A DNA stretch of 64,000 nucleotides, taken from NCBI GenBank assembly GCA_947561395.2, contig OX387187.1, positions 28,873,829 through 28,937,828 on the forward strand, written 5' to 3'. Below the pieces are notes generated by a model, which did not search any database, was not told where the DNA came from, and saw only the letters and a program-made list of their open reading frames with translations. This DNA is from Buxus sempervirens. Lineage: Eukaryota; Streptophyta; Magnoliopsida; Buxales; Buxaceae. The position numbers and the translations under genes were made by a program. This document shows, in pieces, positions 1-11,484 of the stretch; position 1 is the stretch's first letter; each line of letters opens with the position of its first letter.

Positions 1-1421
1 GGTTTCTTACATGTGGTGACCCTCATGCCATGAAAATGGAGATAAATACATGCTTAGCATGGTAGGAACATGACCCCATGCAGAAAGAGGAATCCACACA
101 GAAATATTTTTAGAAAAATATGGATTTAATATATGTTGAATCTAACATGGTGAGGAGTCTTACCTGATTTTTTGGCCTCTTGTGCAAGGTGGTGATGTGC
201 CTTGGAGGTGGTACAGCAGCTGGAGACCTCCTTGGAGCACCAACAGCAACTCAAGTCCTTCTTGCTTCAGTCGGAATAGAGAGGAGAAGGAGTAGATGAG
301 AAGGCTTGGGGTGGTATGGGGAGGTGATGGAAGGCAAATGGGGTTGGGAGGGATGGGATTCGAGGTGTGCAGGTGAGAGAAGAGAGCAGGAGAAAAGCTA
401 AAATAAAAGCCAACCCCGGACTGAGCTACTGTTGTCTATTTATAGAAAACTTAATGTATTCGGCAACTCAGGCCGGATACATTAAAGCCTCCCCTTATCC
501 GGCCTTCAAGGCCGGATACACTAGCCTTCCTTTGTATCCGGCATTCAATACCGGATACAAAACTCAATCATTTCAAAATTTAATGCCGCCGCGAATGTGT
601 CGGGCAATCGGCGCGAATCTCGCGCGAAAATCTCCTTGTATCCGGCCTTCAAGTCCGGATACAAAGGGAAGTATGTGTATCCGGCATATATGACCGGATA
701 CAAGTTGAAAAATTACGGATTTGCCCCTCGACTTGACCGATTCGACACTTTTGAACAATTACAGATTGGTCCCTGCGAATTTCAGTTTAGTCCCTGGGAT
801 TTTTATTAAATTTTGGATATTCAAGATTTAGTCCCTGAGATATTTCGCTGCGTTGGCTGCCACGTGTGCAGCTTCTACGCCACGTGTGCAGCTTCCGGCT
901 TTGCTGCTCGGAAACTTTGACAGCTCATATCTCACTCATCTGAACTCCGATTTGAGCAAACTCAATTGTGTTGAACTCATATCGGAGCCCTCTATTTAAT
1001 GACATGGGGCTAAGCACTTGGCACGGGGTTCGAGGAAATGTCAACTTTTGGCCTTCCCTTAAGTTTGACTGCCCTTAGAACTTTCAATCGGACTCCGATT
1101 CCTGCAAACCCAGTTGCGTTGGAACCGTGTCGAGATTCTTTATCCAGTGGTATAGAGCAATGTACTTGGCACGGCAATCGAGGAAAAGTCAACTCTTGGC
1201 TTTTCCTTAAGTTTGACCGTCCGCAGAACCTTCATCCGGACTCCGATTCCTGCAAACCCAGTTGCGTTGGACTCGTGTCGGGATTCTCTATCCATTGAGA
1301 TAAAGCAAGGTAGCCAAATTTTATCTGATTAAAAGGTCAACTTTCCACCCCTCAGGGTTTGACTTTTTAGCCGGGTTTTGCATTTCTGGCTTTTCGGGAG
1401 CGCAAAAATGAGGTTCTTACA
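1..1421 (-). mobile_element. T-family LTR (copy T1), runs off the left edge
   Basis: The LTR reads on the minus strand and begins at 1421 with TGTAAGAACCTCATTTTTGC; its far end lies outside the window. Parts seen in order from 1421 downward: three degenerate copies of a roughly 160-bp internal repeat (motif GGACTCCGATT..GTTGCGTTGGAA), paired G-boxes at 861-890, a palindrome array at 456-701, a TATA box (CTATAAATA, near 437-445) and a splice-donor-like CAG|GTAAGA near 163. It interrupts the DUF7745-type ORF at 1422. The family boundary is confirmed by other copies with target-site duplications. Confidence 0.8.
456..701 (-). repeat. Palindrome array P1 of T1 (25 bp / 39 bp, 3+2)
   Basis: Five 25-bp palindromes start at 456, 495, 534, 638 and 677. 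Neighbours are spaced exactly 39 bp apart, apart from one roughly 79-bp linker between the third and fourth. The consensus is GTATCCGGC, a 7-nt centre, GCCGGATAC. Centres differ (AACTCAG, CTTCAAG, ATTCAAT, CATATAT). The array ends about 10 bp upstream of the LTR TATA box. Confidence 0.9.
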
Positions 1422-2310
1422 ACAGGGGTATATGCTTGGTCAAATGTGTCTCCCCATCTTATATCAATTTTTCCACTTAGTTGGAGAAAGTGGTCAAACC
1501 AGTCCTCTCTGGAGGGTAAGTCTAGTCTAATCTCTCTTCGGGCCATCAAGGTGACACTGTCACGGACGTACCCATAATGTGGGCTGACAGGTTCAGCAAC
1601 CATCAGGTGATCTTGAAGCCAAATGTGTAGCAGAGGAGCGCATCCCTGAAACCTCCTAGTTCCGTTCTTGGTCATAGTCAAGGCATGGTATAGCTGAGCA
1701 AGAATCAACGGCGCAATTCGGAATTTCACTTGGAGTTGGTCTACAATTTCCATGAGGGCCAAATTAATGGTGTCCCCCCCAGTAAGAAAGAAGAGCTGTG
1801 ACAGAACCACGAGGGTGAAGGTGTCCCACCAAACACGGGGTCTTTCCTGCTTTTTGTCCCTTATCTTTTCAGCGAGGAAGGTTTTAGAGACCCGCGTGAA
1901 GGCTTGGTCACCTCCTAAAGTCTGGAATTCTCCTCTGGGTAGGCCAAAGAAAGTACAAGCTTCATTCTTGTAGCTATTTTTGAGGTTTGGCTTGGCTGGT
2001 TCTCCATGGTCACGGAATCGGAGGAATAATTCAAATTCCTCAATTGTAGGGGTCAACTCATTAGTCCCAAATCTAAAGAGGGAAAGTTGGGGATCCCAGA
2101 AAGGCAGGTCTGCCTGAATCATGTCCCAATTAATGGGCACATTTAACAGGGACAGAGTTTGTCCCATATGGTAATTCTGTTCCCATTTAATCTGCTCATC
2201 TCCTTGCAATTGCCTTGTCCAAGAACGGATCCAAGGGGGTATCACAGGCACACTTTTCTATCCTGGGGAAGCGAACTTTCTTAGTCGAAGATGAAGATGC
2301 CATGCCGACT
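1422..2310 (-). mobile_element. DUF7745-type ORF of a Ty3 Tat/Ogre-like element (fossil)
   Basis: A long minus-strand reading frame of about 290 residues, rich in W, F and L (for example LLNVPINWDMIQADLPFWDP and ARREIRLDLPSREDWFDHFL). It resembles the plant retroelement-associated DUF7745 family found as an extra ORF in Tat/Ogre-type Ty3 elements. It lies downstream of a 5' LTR (3613-6028), a primer-binding site (3593-3610) and a leader, all on the minus strand, so it is that element's first ORF. LTR T1 interrupts it at 1421. The family call is from memory of the motif style, without a search. Confidence 0.6.
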
Positions 2311-3592
2311 ATCCGATTGAAATTCCAAGTCAATTTAGGGTTTTCCACCAAAAACTCTAAATTAGTCTAAAGCATGCAATAGGATATGCAAAAATTAAAT
2401 CAATGCCTAAGCATTTTAATTATGAAAATTAAATCCGAATATTCAAGTTATGTGGTCTTAAGGATTATGTCATTTAAATGTTTGGAAAGTACATTCAGGT
2501 TTTAGTCGGCCTTTTCTTTCATCTGTCCTTTCATCTGGTCTTTCATCTGCCCCTGGTGTCGAACTGAAAACAATATTTACAACTTGCGTTCGAGGGCGAA
2601 ATTTACAAAAATAAATCTGCAAATAGAATCACCTTTAGGGTTGTTGAGAACCCAAAAGGAGGGTACAAGTTTGCCGCTTGGCAGGTGGACCGAAATCCTA
2701 TCTCTAGGGTTTTTCTACCTCTGTTCTGACCTATTTCTGTCTGATCTGGCCGGCTTTCATCTGAACCAAGACCGACTTGGATACACGGATTAAATCGAGT
2801 TAATTTCCTTAAATTAGGGTTAAGACAAACAAAGGCGGGGGTTAATGCCCCAGATTGATTTTACCCAATTTTGTTCATTCATGTTCATGTTCACATCAGG
2901 GTTTATCAGAAATGATAGGTGGGGAAGGATACCCAGCCTGAGGCACCTGCCTGCAAGGGTCTGAGCCAAGTACTAGACCCCTCGCGTACCATGGTAAGAA
3001 ACCAATGGCGCTTAAAGAGTCCAGAAACCTGGGGATATGAGTTTACCCTGCTTTCCCTGGCAAGCCACAGGAGCGTAGGGCTAATACCATCCCAAAAGTA
3101 AGTTTCTCAATTGAAGAAGGGTGGCTGCTAGAGAGATCTAGGTTTTGGTTAAGAAGAGCATGTGCAGACAGCATTCAGTTCGGATCATCCATGCAGACTC
3201 CCTCGTGCATGTCACCCTATGCAGTTAAAGAATTCATTCACGGTGTATTGAGGTGCTTGTATGTGCAGTGGGGTCAAGTGCTGTGTCTGTTCAGGTGATT
3301 CTCGGATAAGAGTCAACAAAGGGTTCCTTAATGTCGCATTTATAGTAAGAGTATAGAACAACAAGTAATACAATGTTTGGGTGGATCCTCAGGTAAGTGG
3401 AGGGTCAAAGGGAACCACTTAAATTCCACTTTCCTTAGGCAATTATCTCGTCCCTCTGACAGGATCCCCCAATATCATGTAATTACATGTGTTCCATACC
3501 TTACTAAGGTCGAACAAAAAGTACTTTCTAAGTTAACTCATATCCTCCTAGTTGACTCACTTGATAACCAGGGTCCAGCTGGGTTGAGGGGT
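2311..3592 (-). mobile_element. Non-coding leader of the Tat/Ogre-like element
   Basis: About 1.3 kb between the primer-binding site and the DUF7745-type ORF. There is no convincing ORF; the short ones present are scattered in both strands. A long untranslated leader is usual in Tat/Ogre elements. Nothing else is recognised here. Confidence 0.5.
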
Positions 3593-3610
3593 CCCCAGTG
3601 GAGTCGCAAA
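3593..3610 (-). other. Primer-binding site, tRNA-Arg-like
   Basis: On the minus strand, directly after the LTR end at 3613, the sequence reads TTGCGACTCCACTGGGGA, one base off TGGCGACTCCACTGGGGA. That matches the 3' end expected for a tRNA-Arg primer, the primer type reported for Ogre elements. It fixes LTR 3613-6028 as a 5' LTR rather than a solo LTR. Confidence 0.6.
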
Positions 3611-4352
3611 GCTGTGCGCACCTAAATCTGGCCTAGATCGCATACGGGGCGCACAAGGAGGTTCGTGCGTGCCTCGGGACTTTCGGAGTCGCCACTGCCT
3701 GAGAGGTGCAGGCAGACACGGTGATTGCCCTATCCGGGTCTAAGTCTGGTCTGCGGCTTTTCATAGTTCTAGCTAAGTCCTCGGTTACGTCCGGGGAAGC
3801 CCTAAGACACCCCGGCCTGCCCCGTCGGTTTGACGGGTCCCTCGGGTCTCCCTGGTTTATGAGTCAATCTCATCCTTCCTAGACCAGCATGCTGTTTATT
3901 GGGTCTGGCAGGGCCCTCTGAAAGTGTGGGTCCCTTTTACTTTGATTTTATCTTCTCATTTAGTGGAATGGGTCGGACCCGGGTCCCGTCGGAAGACCCA
4001 TGGGTTGCCATGATTGGGCCTGGGGCCCAGTTGGGTTATTGGGTAACCCATTTGGTTATTTAAATTTTATTTATTTACAATTTATTTGGGCTTGATGGGC
4101 TGAGAATGGGCCCATGAGCCAAAGATCAAGTGGCCTGGAGCCCGTTTGTTGAAAACGGGCCCGGTATGGGCCAGTCAAAGGTGGGCCCCATAAGTAGGCC
4201 CAATGTGGTCTTGATGGGCCCATCCGGGCCCATGGTCCAAAAGGAGACTTAAAGAAGTCCAAATTAGTTATTGGGTCGGGTTTTAAGTTTTCGGGTCGGA
4301 CCAAATCCAACCAGGCCAAAAAATTATATTCTTTTTAAGTTATTTCACAATC

Positions 4353-4457
4353 TCCCGTATTTGCTATACGGGCTAGCCTTGCCCGTAAGTACAATACAGG
4401 TCGGACTCGCCCGTGTAGTAAATACGGGCACATCCAGCCCATTCTGAGTATACGGTA
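4353..4457 (-). repeat. Palindrome array P2 of T2 (CCCGTA, 21 bp / 28 bp)
   Basis: Four 21-bp units start at 4353, 4381, 4409 and 4437, exactly 28 bp apart. The first is TCCCGTATTT-G-CTATACGGGC; the last is degenerate. The core is the same as in array P1 of this LTR nearly 1 kb away. Confidence 0.85.
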
Positions 4458-5275
4458 CACCCAATTTTGCGTTTTTGGTGCCAATTTTGGTCGGGATCAA
4501 CTTGGTCGGCTTCGTGGATCTTCTGTTGAGATTCTCAATTTATTAAGGGTGCTGCATTTACTTTGTTTGGCCTAAATGACCTCTTTTTCCTTTTCTCTTG
4601 CATTCTTTGAAGCCATCCTCTTTCTTAACCTTTCATGACTGTTAACCTTTCATGACTGTTCTCAAGAAGGGAGGGAGAGGGAAAGAACGTGGGGATACAG
4701 CAGACTTATATGGAGGACAAATCCCTCATAATAAACAAAACAAAAAAAATGAGGTGGGGTACATTAAAGTTAATCCCAATGTTCCTTTCTTATTTAGGAT
4801 TGTTCTTTTCCATTTATAGGGAAACCACCTTGTATCAAGCCTCTCGTAGTGCACAATAAACAGCAAATGGGTTAGAAATGTTATGGTAACAATAGAACGT
4901 AGAAAGGAAACAAGAAGAGATATTAACAGAAATTACATTCTACTTATGTATCAGAAATACTTACAATATAGTCTCTTTGCTTGTTTTACACTTTTGTGGT
5001 TCTCCAGAAATTTTGACAGCGCTTCCGTGCCCCGTTGGATTCTTAGGATTGGTTTTGAAAGGGTCTTGAAAGGTTGATTATGCTTACAAGGTGAAAGGAG
5101 AGGTTGGGCAGTACTCCAGGGGCAAAATGGGTATTTTTGGGTTAGGTATTGGGGTGGCGAGGTTTGGGCAGAGTTTGGACGTGGTAATAGCAAGGAAGAG
5201 AGGGGGTGGAGGCCCTTGGGGGTTGCTTCTTCGAATGGGAGCCTGGCCTCTCTATTTATAGGCAAAAAAGGTCGT

Positions 5276-5489
5276 GCCCGTATTTAAATACGGGCATGCC
5301 TTGCCCGTACTTCAAATACGGGCATGCCCTGCCCGTACTTCAAATACGGGCGAAAAACGCACATTTGCAAATCTCGCAAAATCGGACGTACAGGACGCGT
5401 GTCCCGCCATACAATGACGTGCGTCCTCTTCTAGAAGCCTGCCCGTATTTCAAATACGGGCATGCCTTGCCCGTATTTCAAATACAGGC
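5276..5489 (-). repeat. Palindrome array P1 of T2 (CCCGTA, 21 bp / 28 bp, 3+2)
   Basis: Units start at 5276, 5303, 5331, 5441 and 5469: three at 27-28 bp spacing, a roughly 90-bp linker, then two at 28 bp. The type unit is GCCCGTATTT-C-AAATACGGGC. The 3+2 layout with a linker matches array P1 of T1 and T4, although the palindrome sequence is completely different. The array abuts the TATA box at 5252-5261. Confidence 0.9.
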
Positions 5490-6028
5490 CAGCAAGTTTT
5501 TAAAATGTTTGGATTTCAAACCTTTATTCAATTTGATTTTTTTTAAGATTTCTATTTGATTTTTCCGATTATTTTATTGAAAAGCGAGATTCCCTTTATT
5601 AAAATATTAATAAATACATTTATTTTATTTATTTTATTGGTTTATTCCCTTTTTTGCTGCCTTTTTGCCACATGGGCAGTTTTTCTAAAACTTCAACTGC
5701 CCATAACTTCTTCGTCCGGTGTCCGATTTCAGCAAACTTAGTGTCGTTGAAACCGGCTCAGAACCACCTATCTATTGGGATCAAGTTTGGCAGCTGAATT
5801 GGGGTCAAGCAAAAAGTCAATTTTTCATTCCCCAAAAATTTGACCAGCTTATAACTTTCTCATCCGGACTCCAATTCCAACAAATTCAGTTGCGTTGGAA
5901 CCATGTCGAAATTCTCTCTTTAATGAGATGAAGTTTGATGGCCAAATCAAAAATTCAATTTTTGGACCCCCTCAAGGTTTGACTTTTAGTTTGACTTTTC
6001 ATTTTTCTTCATTTTGTGAGTGCTAACA

Positions 6029-7689
6029 ACCTCCTCTTCTTCTTTCTCTTGGAAGAAATGGACCTTGACCGAGGTCCCCACGGGTGCTATCAATTGAGAT
6101 GGGTCAAAGGCCCTTCTCATGGCGGATATAGCAGTGATAGATTTGGACCGGCCTGCCCCATTGTGGTAAGGCAGAGGGTTTTGCCCGATATCATTTTCTA
6201 ACGGGCAGGCGCAGTAGTATTAAAGAGCAGGGCCTTCTGATCCAATAGATCCTGGACCGTGTGCTTTAGAACCCAGCAAGTGTCTATAGAGTGCCCTGGT
6301 GCACCCATGTGAAAGTCACAAGTGACTGTTGGATCGAAATTCCTCCCTTTTGAGGCATTCGGGCTAGGCTCCTTCAAGGCCACGTACTCCCCTTTCAGCA
6401 GGGTTGGCAACTGTTGAGAAAGAAACACAGGAAGGGGGGTAAAGACTCTGCTCCTCTTTGCTGCCATCCAGGAATCCTTTTCTTCCTTAATGAAAGCCCT
6501 CCTCTGATTTGCAGGCATGGAGGGGGAGAAACTGACATTGAACGGGGTCTGGTATGACTAGTGGGCTTGTTGGGCCTGTTGGGGTGCAGAAATATTGACA
6601 TGGAGCGGTTTCTTAGACGGAGGAGCCTGTACTAGGTTTACTTTTCCTTCTTTTCTTGCCTCGTTCTTCTTGAACCCAGTTCCCTTCTTCTATGCCAGGG
6701 AAGCGGAGGAATCTGATTGCCCGGCCAAAGCAGAGTAATCAATAAGTTTTCCCAACCTGACCCCTTCCTCGATCCTGTCGGCCACCTGTACCAGGGCTGC
6801 AAAATTGGTGGTGATCTGACCCACCAGATGATTATAGAAGGGCTGCCCCAGTGTACCCATGAACGTTGAGATCATTTCGGGTTCCAACATAGGCGGCCTG
6901 ACCTGGGAGGCAACCTCTCTCCTCTCTCCATCTCTTAGCATACTGCCTTACAGACTCCTCCTTTCCCTTGCTCATTCTCATCATGTCGTACCGATCTGGC
7001 ACGATCTCTGAGTTGAATTTATATTGGTCCAGAAACGTGTCGGCCAAGTCCTTCCACCTTCTGATCCTTCTGTGGTCCACCGGCAAACCACCTCAGAGCC
7101 GATCCTGTCAAACTCCTCTGGAAGAATTGGATCAGTATGCCATCATCCCGGCAAAACTGGCACAAAGCCCCGCAGTATAACTTCAAGTGGCTCATTGGGC
7201 AACCCGTGCCATCATATTTATCGAAGTCCAGGCACTTAAACTTGGTCGGTAGGCATGCATCCGGGTATATGCACAGGTCGTCGAAGGTGGTGCCTCCATA
7301 GCTGTTTCCCCCCTTCACCTCCTTGAGTTCTTCCTAGATCCTCTCTATCTTGTGCAGTAATTTCCTTTCCATCTCCTCCCTAGCTTTTTCTTTTTCCATC
7401 TCTTTCTCATACTCCACAGTGTTTTCCCTTATCAAAATAGGCTTAGGGACAGGTTCAGAAATGGGCTCAGGTATGGGTTGAGCCGGAGGTGGAATGTAGG
7501 CTTGAGGTGGCGATGTTTGATGGGAAGTAGAGGCTTGGTTTTGGGCCTGAGCCGCCAGTAAGTCTCCCAGCATCTTGGCTAGTCCGGCCACCTGCTTTTG
7601 CAGCTGAGCAAAGTCCTAAGCAAGGACAGTAGCTTGGGCTTAGTTCTCTTCAGTATTCATTGCTCGAGCTTTAGATCTGGTCACGGGAG
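6029..7689 (-). mobile_element. Gag region of an older Tat/Ogre-like Ty3 element (fossil)
   Basis: Minus-strand Gag reads in several pieces. The retrotransposon Gag domain is clear near 7020-7320 (FKCLDFDKYDGTGCPMSHLK, SLTGSALRWF), with an N-terminal proline-rich region near 7334-7660 and a C-terminal part at 6198-6518 (CDFHMGAPGHSIDTCWVLKH) typical of Tat/Ogre Gag. The element is broken in several places and is split by LTR T2 on its low-coordinate side and LTR T3 near its start. Confidence 0.8.
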
Positions 7690-8666
7690 CAATGTGTGCG
7701 CATAGGAAATCGCACGGCGAGGCGCACAGATTCTCGTGCGTGCCTCCGGGAGGGTAAAACAGTAATTTGGAGTCGCCACTGCCTGATGGGGTGCAGGCAG
7801 ACACCTGGGTGCCTAAGTTTGTCTATTAATGCTTGGTCTGCGGCTTGAGATTCTAAGTAAGGTCTCGGTTACGGTCCGGGGAAGTCCATAAACACCCCGG
7901 TCAGCCCCGTCGGTTGACGGGTCCCATAGGTTTATCTTGGTTTGAGTCAACTTGGTCTTTCACTCACCCGTTTCCCAATCCAGCATGTATTTTTGTTAGG
8001 TCTAGCAGGGCCACCTGAGTGGTGTGGGCCCCTTTAATTAATTTTATCTTGTTTAATTAGTGTGAACTGAGTCTGATTGGGTGGGCCTCATTGGAAAGCC
8101 CACGGTGTCCTTGATGGGCTTTAGTCAAGCCCACATACCCCTTGGTGGGCCTCAGTCTAAACCTGGGAGGCCTTTTGGGCTTTTGGTTAAGTGTATTGAT
8201 TTTATTTAATTGCTCAAATTGGGGGTTTAAGTGACTTCATGAAAAAGTGAGTCGGCATTGGTTTGCGGGCCCTTGGGTGGGCCCACATGAGGGTGACCAA
8301 AAGCTTTACGTTTATCTTACTTATGTTTGCCACAATACCTGGGACACTGGGCTTGGGGCCCGTTAGTCCAGACTTGGGCTAGAAAGCCCAAGGTTCCCTT
8401 GGAGTTAGGGTTTGAACCCTTACTTGGTTAATGGGCTTTGGTGGACCCGGAAGGCCCTTGCCCTGGGTCTTGGCCAAACCATGCTTCTTAAGCACACATC
8501 GTTCCATAAATCAAGTTCGGGTGGGCTACATTGGGTTTGGCCCACCCGGTTTGGTTAGATTGCTTAAGTTGCTTATTTTCGTGCTTTAGGGTTTGTTGGG
8601 CTTGGTGGGCCCCATTGGAAGGCCCACTAATGTTCCAAATTGAACCGGTGATCCAAGTCCTATGTT

Positions 8667-8691
8667 GGGTTTCCAGGTGACCTGGAAACCC
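8667..8691. repeat. Fixed hairpin of T LTRs, variant CCAGG
   Basis: A perfect 25-bp palindrome, GGGTTTCCAGGT-G-ACCTGGAAACCC, about 100 bp from array P2. It differs from the copies at 59576-59600 and 63556-63580 by one base in each arm, and the two changes pair with each other. Confidence 0.9.
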
Positions 8692-8788
8692 TATTGGTTC
8701 ATCTGGCTTTGTTGAAAACATCACAAAATTCAGCAAGACATAGAACAAACAAAGAAATGGCATTTCTGCCATGTAGCCGACCTTTAGT

Positions 8789-8852
8789 GTATCCGACCAT
8801 TATGGTTGGACACAAACAGAACAAGGGTGATCCGACCTGAGTTGTCGAATCA
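8789..8852 (-). repeat. Palindrome array P2 of T3 (25 bp / 39 bp)
   Basis: Two 25-bp units start at 8789 and 8828 (39 bp apart), with a partial third before them near 8773. The unit at 8828 carries the AACTCAG centre on the minus strand, like the first unit in other copies. Confidence 0.8.
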
Positions 8853-10370
8853 CCACCAGTTCGCATTTTTTTTAGGTTTGGCCATTGGAGTGGCTTCATG
8901 GGCTTTTTAAGGCTTTTGTGGGCCCACAATGGTTCAAAGGAAGGGTGAGAGCCTCATTTGGCTTCTTTTGGAACAATAAGAGTGAGGCTAAGGCTTGGGG
9001 CCTTGCCTCTCCTCTTGGAGTCAGAACTCATGGGATAACAGGGACCAAGAGTGTCCCTGTCATAGTAGTGAAGTCCTCCCACCCCTCTTTCATGGGAGAA
9101 AGTGAAGAAGTGGCCCGATAGGCCATGGACTTGGTCTTTTCGGCCAAACCATTGACACATGCATACATAAATCAATCCACATCATACAAAACATCTTCTA
9201 TCATGCTTAAGGAACATTAAAATAAGGTATGTGGGTGCAATCAAACTTATCATGCATGTGGGGCGAGAAACATGGGATTTAGGCATGCTCCTTGGGTGAG
9301 ACCAACATGGGCTGGGTTTGATGTGTTTTGGGAGTATAGAAGCATGCAAGATGACACGGGAATAGCACCTATGGGGGGAGCCTACCAAAGGGGTACAAAA
9401 CAGTAGGTGAGGGGAAAAAGATCATGGCATTGGGGATTCATGCATACCTACGCCAAAGATTCCTAAGGAGAGAAGAGAAGGGGTAGGATCATACATTACA
9501 TATCACATCAGTGGCTGGAATCACCATGGGAAAAAGGGGTATGGGAGTCATGCCATATAAAATTAAGACAACAAGAAACCTAGCACCCAACATGCATGCA
9601 ACTCATGATAAAGAGACAGATAAGATGACATGCGTGATGCCCAGCTACAAAAAACATTAAGAGAAGGGAAGCATGGGGATTAGGGCTACATTGGACATTA
9701 GAGAGGAGGGCATACCCTCCTTTAAATAATAAGAAAAGAAAGATGGAGGGGAGCATGAGTATTGAGACCTAAACTTGACCCTAGGTGAAGACATGATCTC
9801 TCATTTCCCATTTTACACCAATCAACCAACCACCCCTTACCATGGGATCATGTTCTCTTGAAGAAAATAGTGAGAAGTGGAGGGAATGAAGAGAGATCAT
9901 ACCCAAACATGGAGAACCAATACGTAGACAGTGCAAAAGTAACAAAAAGTACTCATATCTCATTCATTTTAAAGTATGTTAAATGAGCAATTGTGGGGAT
10001 GCTTACCTTGAGGTGTAAGATCCCTTTGGGTGTGTGTAGATCACCCTTGGAGCACAAATATCTGCTGGAACAGCAGCTTCAAAGCACCTCCAGCAACTGA
10101 TTGTCTCCTTTTGCTCCTCCAAGAAACACTTCCAAGCTTTTTCAAGGCTTACAATGAAGGAGAAGAAGGAAGGAGGGGGTTTGGGGTAGGCTTCAGCATG
10201 ATTTGGGAGGATGGGAGAGCTACAAGTGAGCTTGGGAGATGGAGAAGAAGAGGGTTTTTGGGAGGGAAGCCATGGGAGAGATGGAGAATGGGAGAGAATG
10301 GAAGAGAATGGGAGAATGAAAAGTGAGCTCCCACCCTTGAACGTATGGGTGTTTGGGGTTTTTATAATGG

Positions 10371-10409
10371 GGGGTGATACATGGGAGGTGCTCATGCATA
10401 CATGGGGGG

Positions 10410-10469
<60 letters not shown>

Positions 10470-10575
10470 TGCATGCATAGGATTGCCTAGGGATGGAAAA
10501 AAGTGCTTGGAGGTGGGTCCCACATGAGTCATGAGAGAGAGAGGGATTCATGATGGTGGTGCATGATGGTGGGGG

Positions 10576-10606
<31 letters not shown>

Positions 10607-10640
10607 GCATGATGCATGGGGTGCACATGGGGAACATGCA
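10371..10640. repeat. P1 region of T3: (GA)n and CATG-rich repeats
   Basis: Where other T copies have palindromes upstream of TATA, this one has two GA microsatellites (about 10411-10463 and 10571-10602) among CATG and ATGCATGC motifs, themselves short palindromes. Confidence 0.75.
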
Positions 10641-11333
10641 TTTATGAAGGAGAAAGAGAGAGAGGAAAAGAAGATGTGGTGGAGAATTAAGCATATGGGG
10701 GATGAGTTATGGAGGAGAGAGAGGGAGAGAAAGATGTGGTGGGGAATTAAGCATGTGGGGGTGATTTTCTTAGTAATTGCAGATTAGTCCCTAAGCTATT
10801 TTCACATCAACTTGATATTCACAGATTCGTCCCCAGGTAATTACAGACATGCCATCAGATATTTTTGACTGTCCTGATATTTTACAGTTTTGCCCCCAGA
10901 CACCTTTTTCTGCTGTTTTCTCTGCTGTTTTTGCCACGTGGGTAGTTTTTAGGGTTTCTCGTTTTAGAACTTCAACTGCTTACATCTTCTTCATCCGAAC
11001 TCTGATTTTGGCAAACTCAGTTGCGTTAGAATCGTATCGAAGCCCTCTATCCATTGGCATAGGGTTAAGCAGTTGATTCGTGGTTTAGCAGAAAGTCAAC
11101 TTTCAGCTCCCCCTTAAGTTTGACCGGCTCATAGATCCTTTATACGGACTCTGATTCCAGCAAACTCAATTGTGTTGGAACCGTGTCGGGATTCTCTATC
11201 CATTGAGATAAAGCAAGGTGGTCAATTATCAATTGATCAAAAAGTCAACTTTTGTCCCCTTGGGGTGCACTTTTCAACTAGGTTTGCATTTCCGGTACTT
11301 CCGGGGGCGCAAAAATGAGGTGCTTACACAATG

Positions 11334-11484
11334 ATTGCAAGTAAGTGTACCTGGGTTAGGAAAAGCAAAGAAACATGTTAGCTCCCATTTAATTTGGGTC
11401 TCACACCTATAAATGTAGATAAGTGGGTTAGGTGAACACAAGTCCGGATTTATTTGTTTTCTATATTTTTTTTTGTTTTTTTTA
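11334..11484. other. Short segment right of T3, no gene seen
   Basis: Continuation of the older Tat/Ogre element upstream of its Gag. It holds a T-rich tract near 11466. No ORF or RNA gene is supported. Confidence 0.4.

Larger units (their letters stand above)
3613..6028 (-). mobile_element. T-family 5' LTR (copy T2)
   Basis: It runs on the minus strand from about 6028 (TGTTAGCACTC) to 3613 (GGTGCGCACA). It is 5' of a primer-binding site, leader and DUF7745-type ORF, so the element enters the window from this end. It inserted into the Gag region of an older Tat/Ogre element (6029-7689). The TATA box (CTATAAATAGA) is at 5252-5261 and a donor-like GTAAGTATT near 4961. It has two palindrome arrays, 5276-5489 and 4353-4457, both with the CCCGTA core. 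The distal target-site duplication is beyond the window. Confidence 0.8.
7695..11328 (-). mobile_element. T-family solo LTR (copy T3), TSD CAATG
   Basis: It is bounded by TGTGCGCATAGG at 7695 and GAGGTGCTTACA ending at 11328. The perfect 5-bp target-site duplication CAATG flanks it at 7690-7694 and 11329-11333. Minus-strand order: LTR head, internal repeats, TATA (ATTATAAAAACC, near 10360), CATG/GA-rich P1 region, leader with donor CAAG|GTAAGC near 10006, fixed hairpin 8667-8691 and palindrome array 8789-8852. No internal element follows, so it is a solo LTR of 3634 bp. Confidence 0.9.

Noticed and set aside
456-701. Regular short repeats with spacers resembling a CRISPR array
   Set aside because: Units are palindromes of varied centre inside plant LTRs, no cas genes, eukaryotic context.
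8667-8691. Calling the paired arm changes proof of selection
   Set aside because: Both changes are possible CpG deaminations, so it is kept as a hint only.
10003-10641. 212-residue minus-strand ORF rich in Ser and Leu
   Set aside because: Created by GA microsatellites within LTR T3; no domain.
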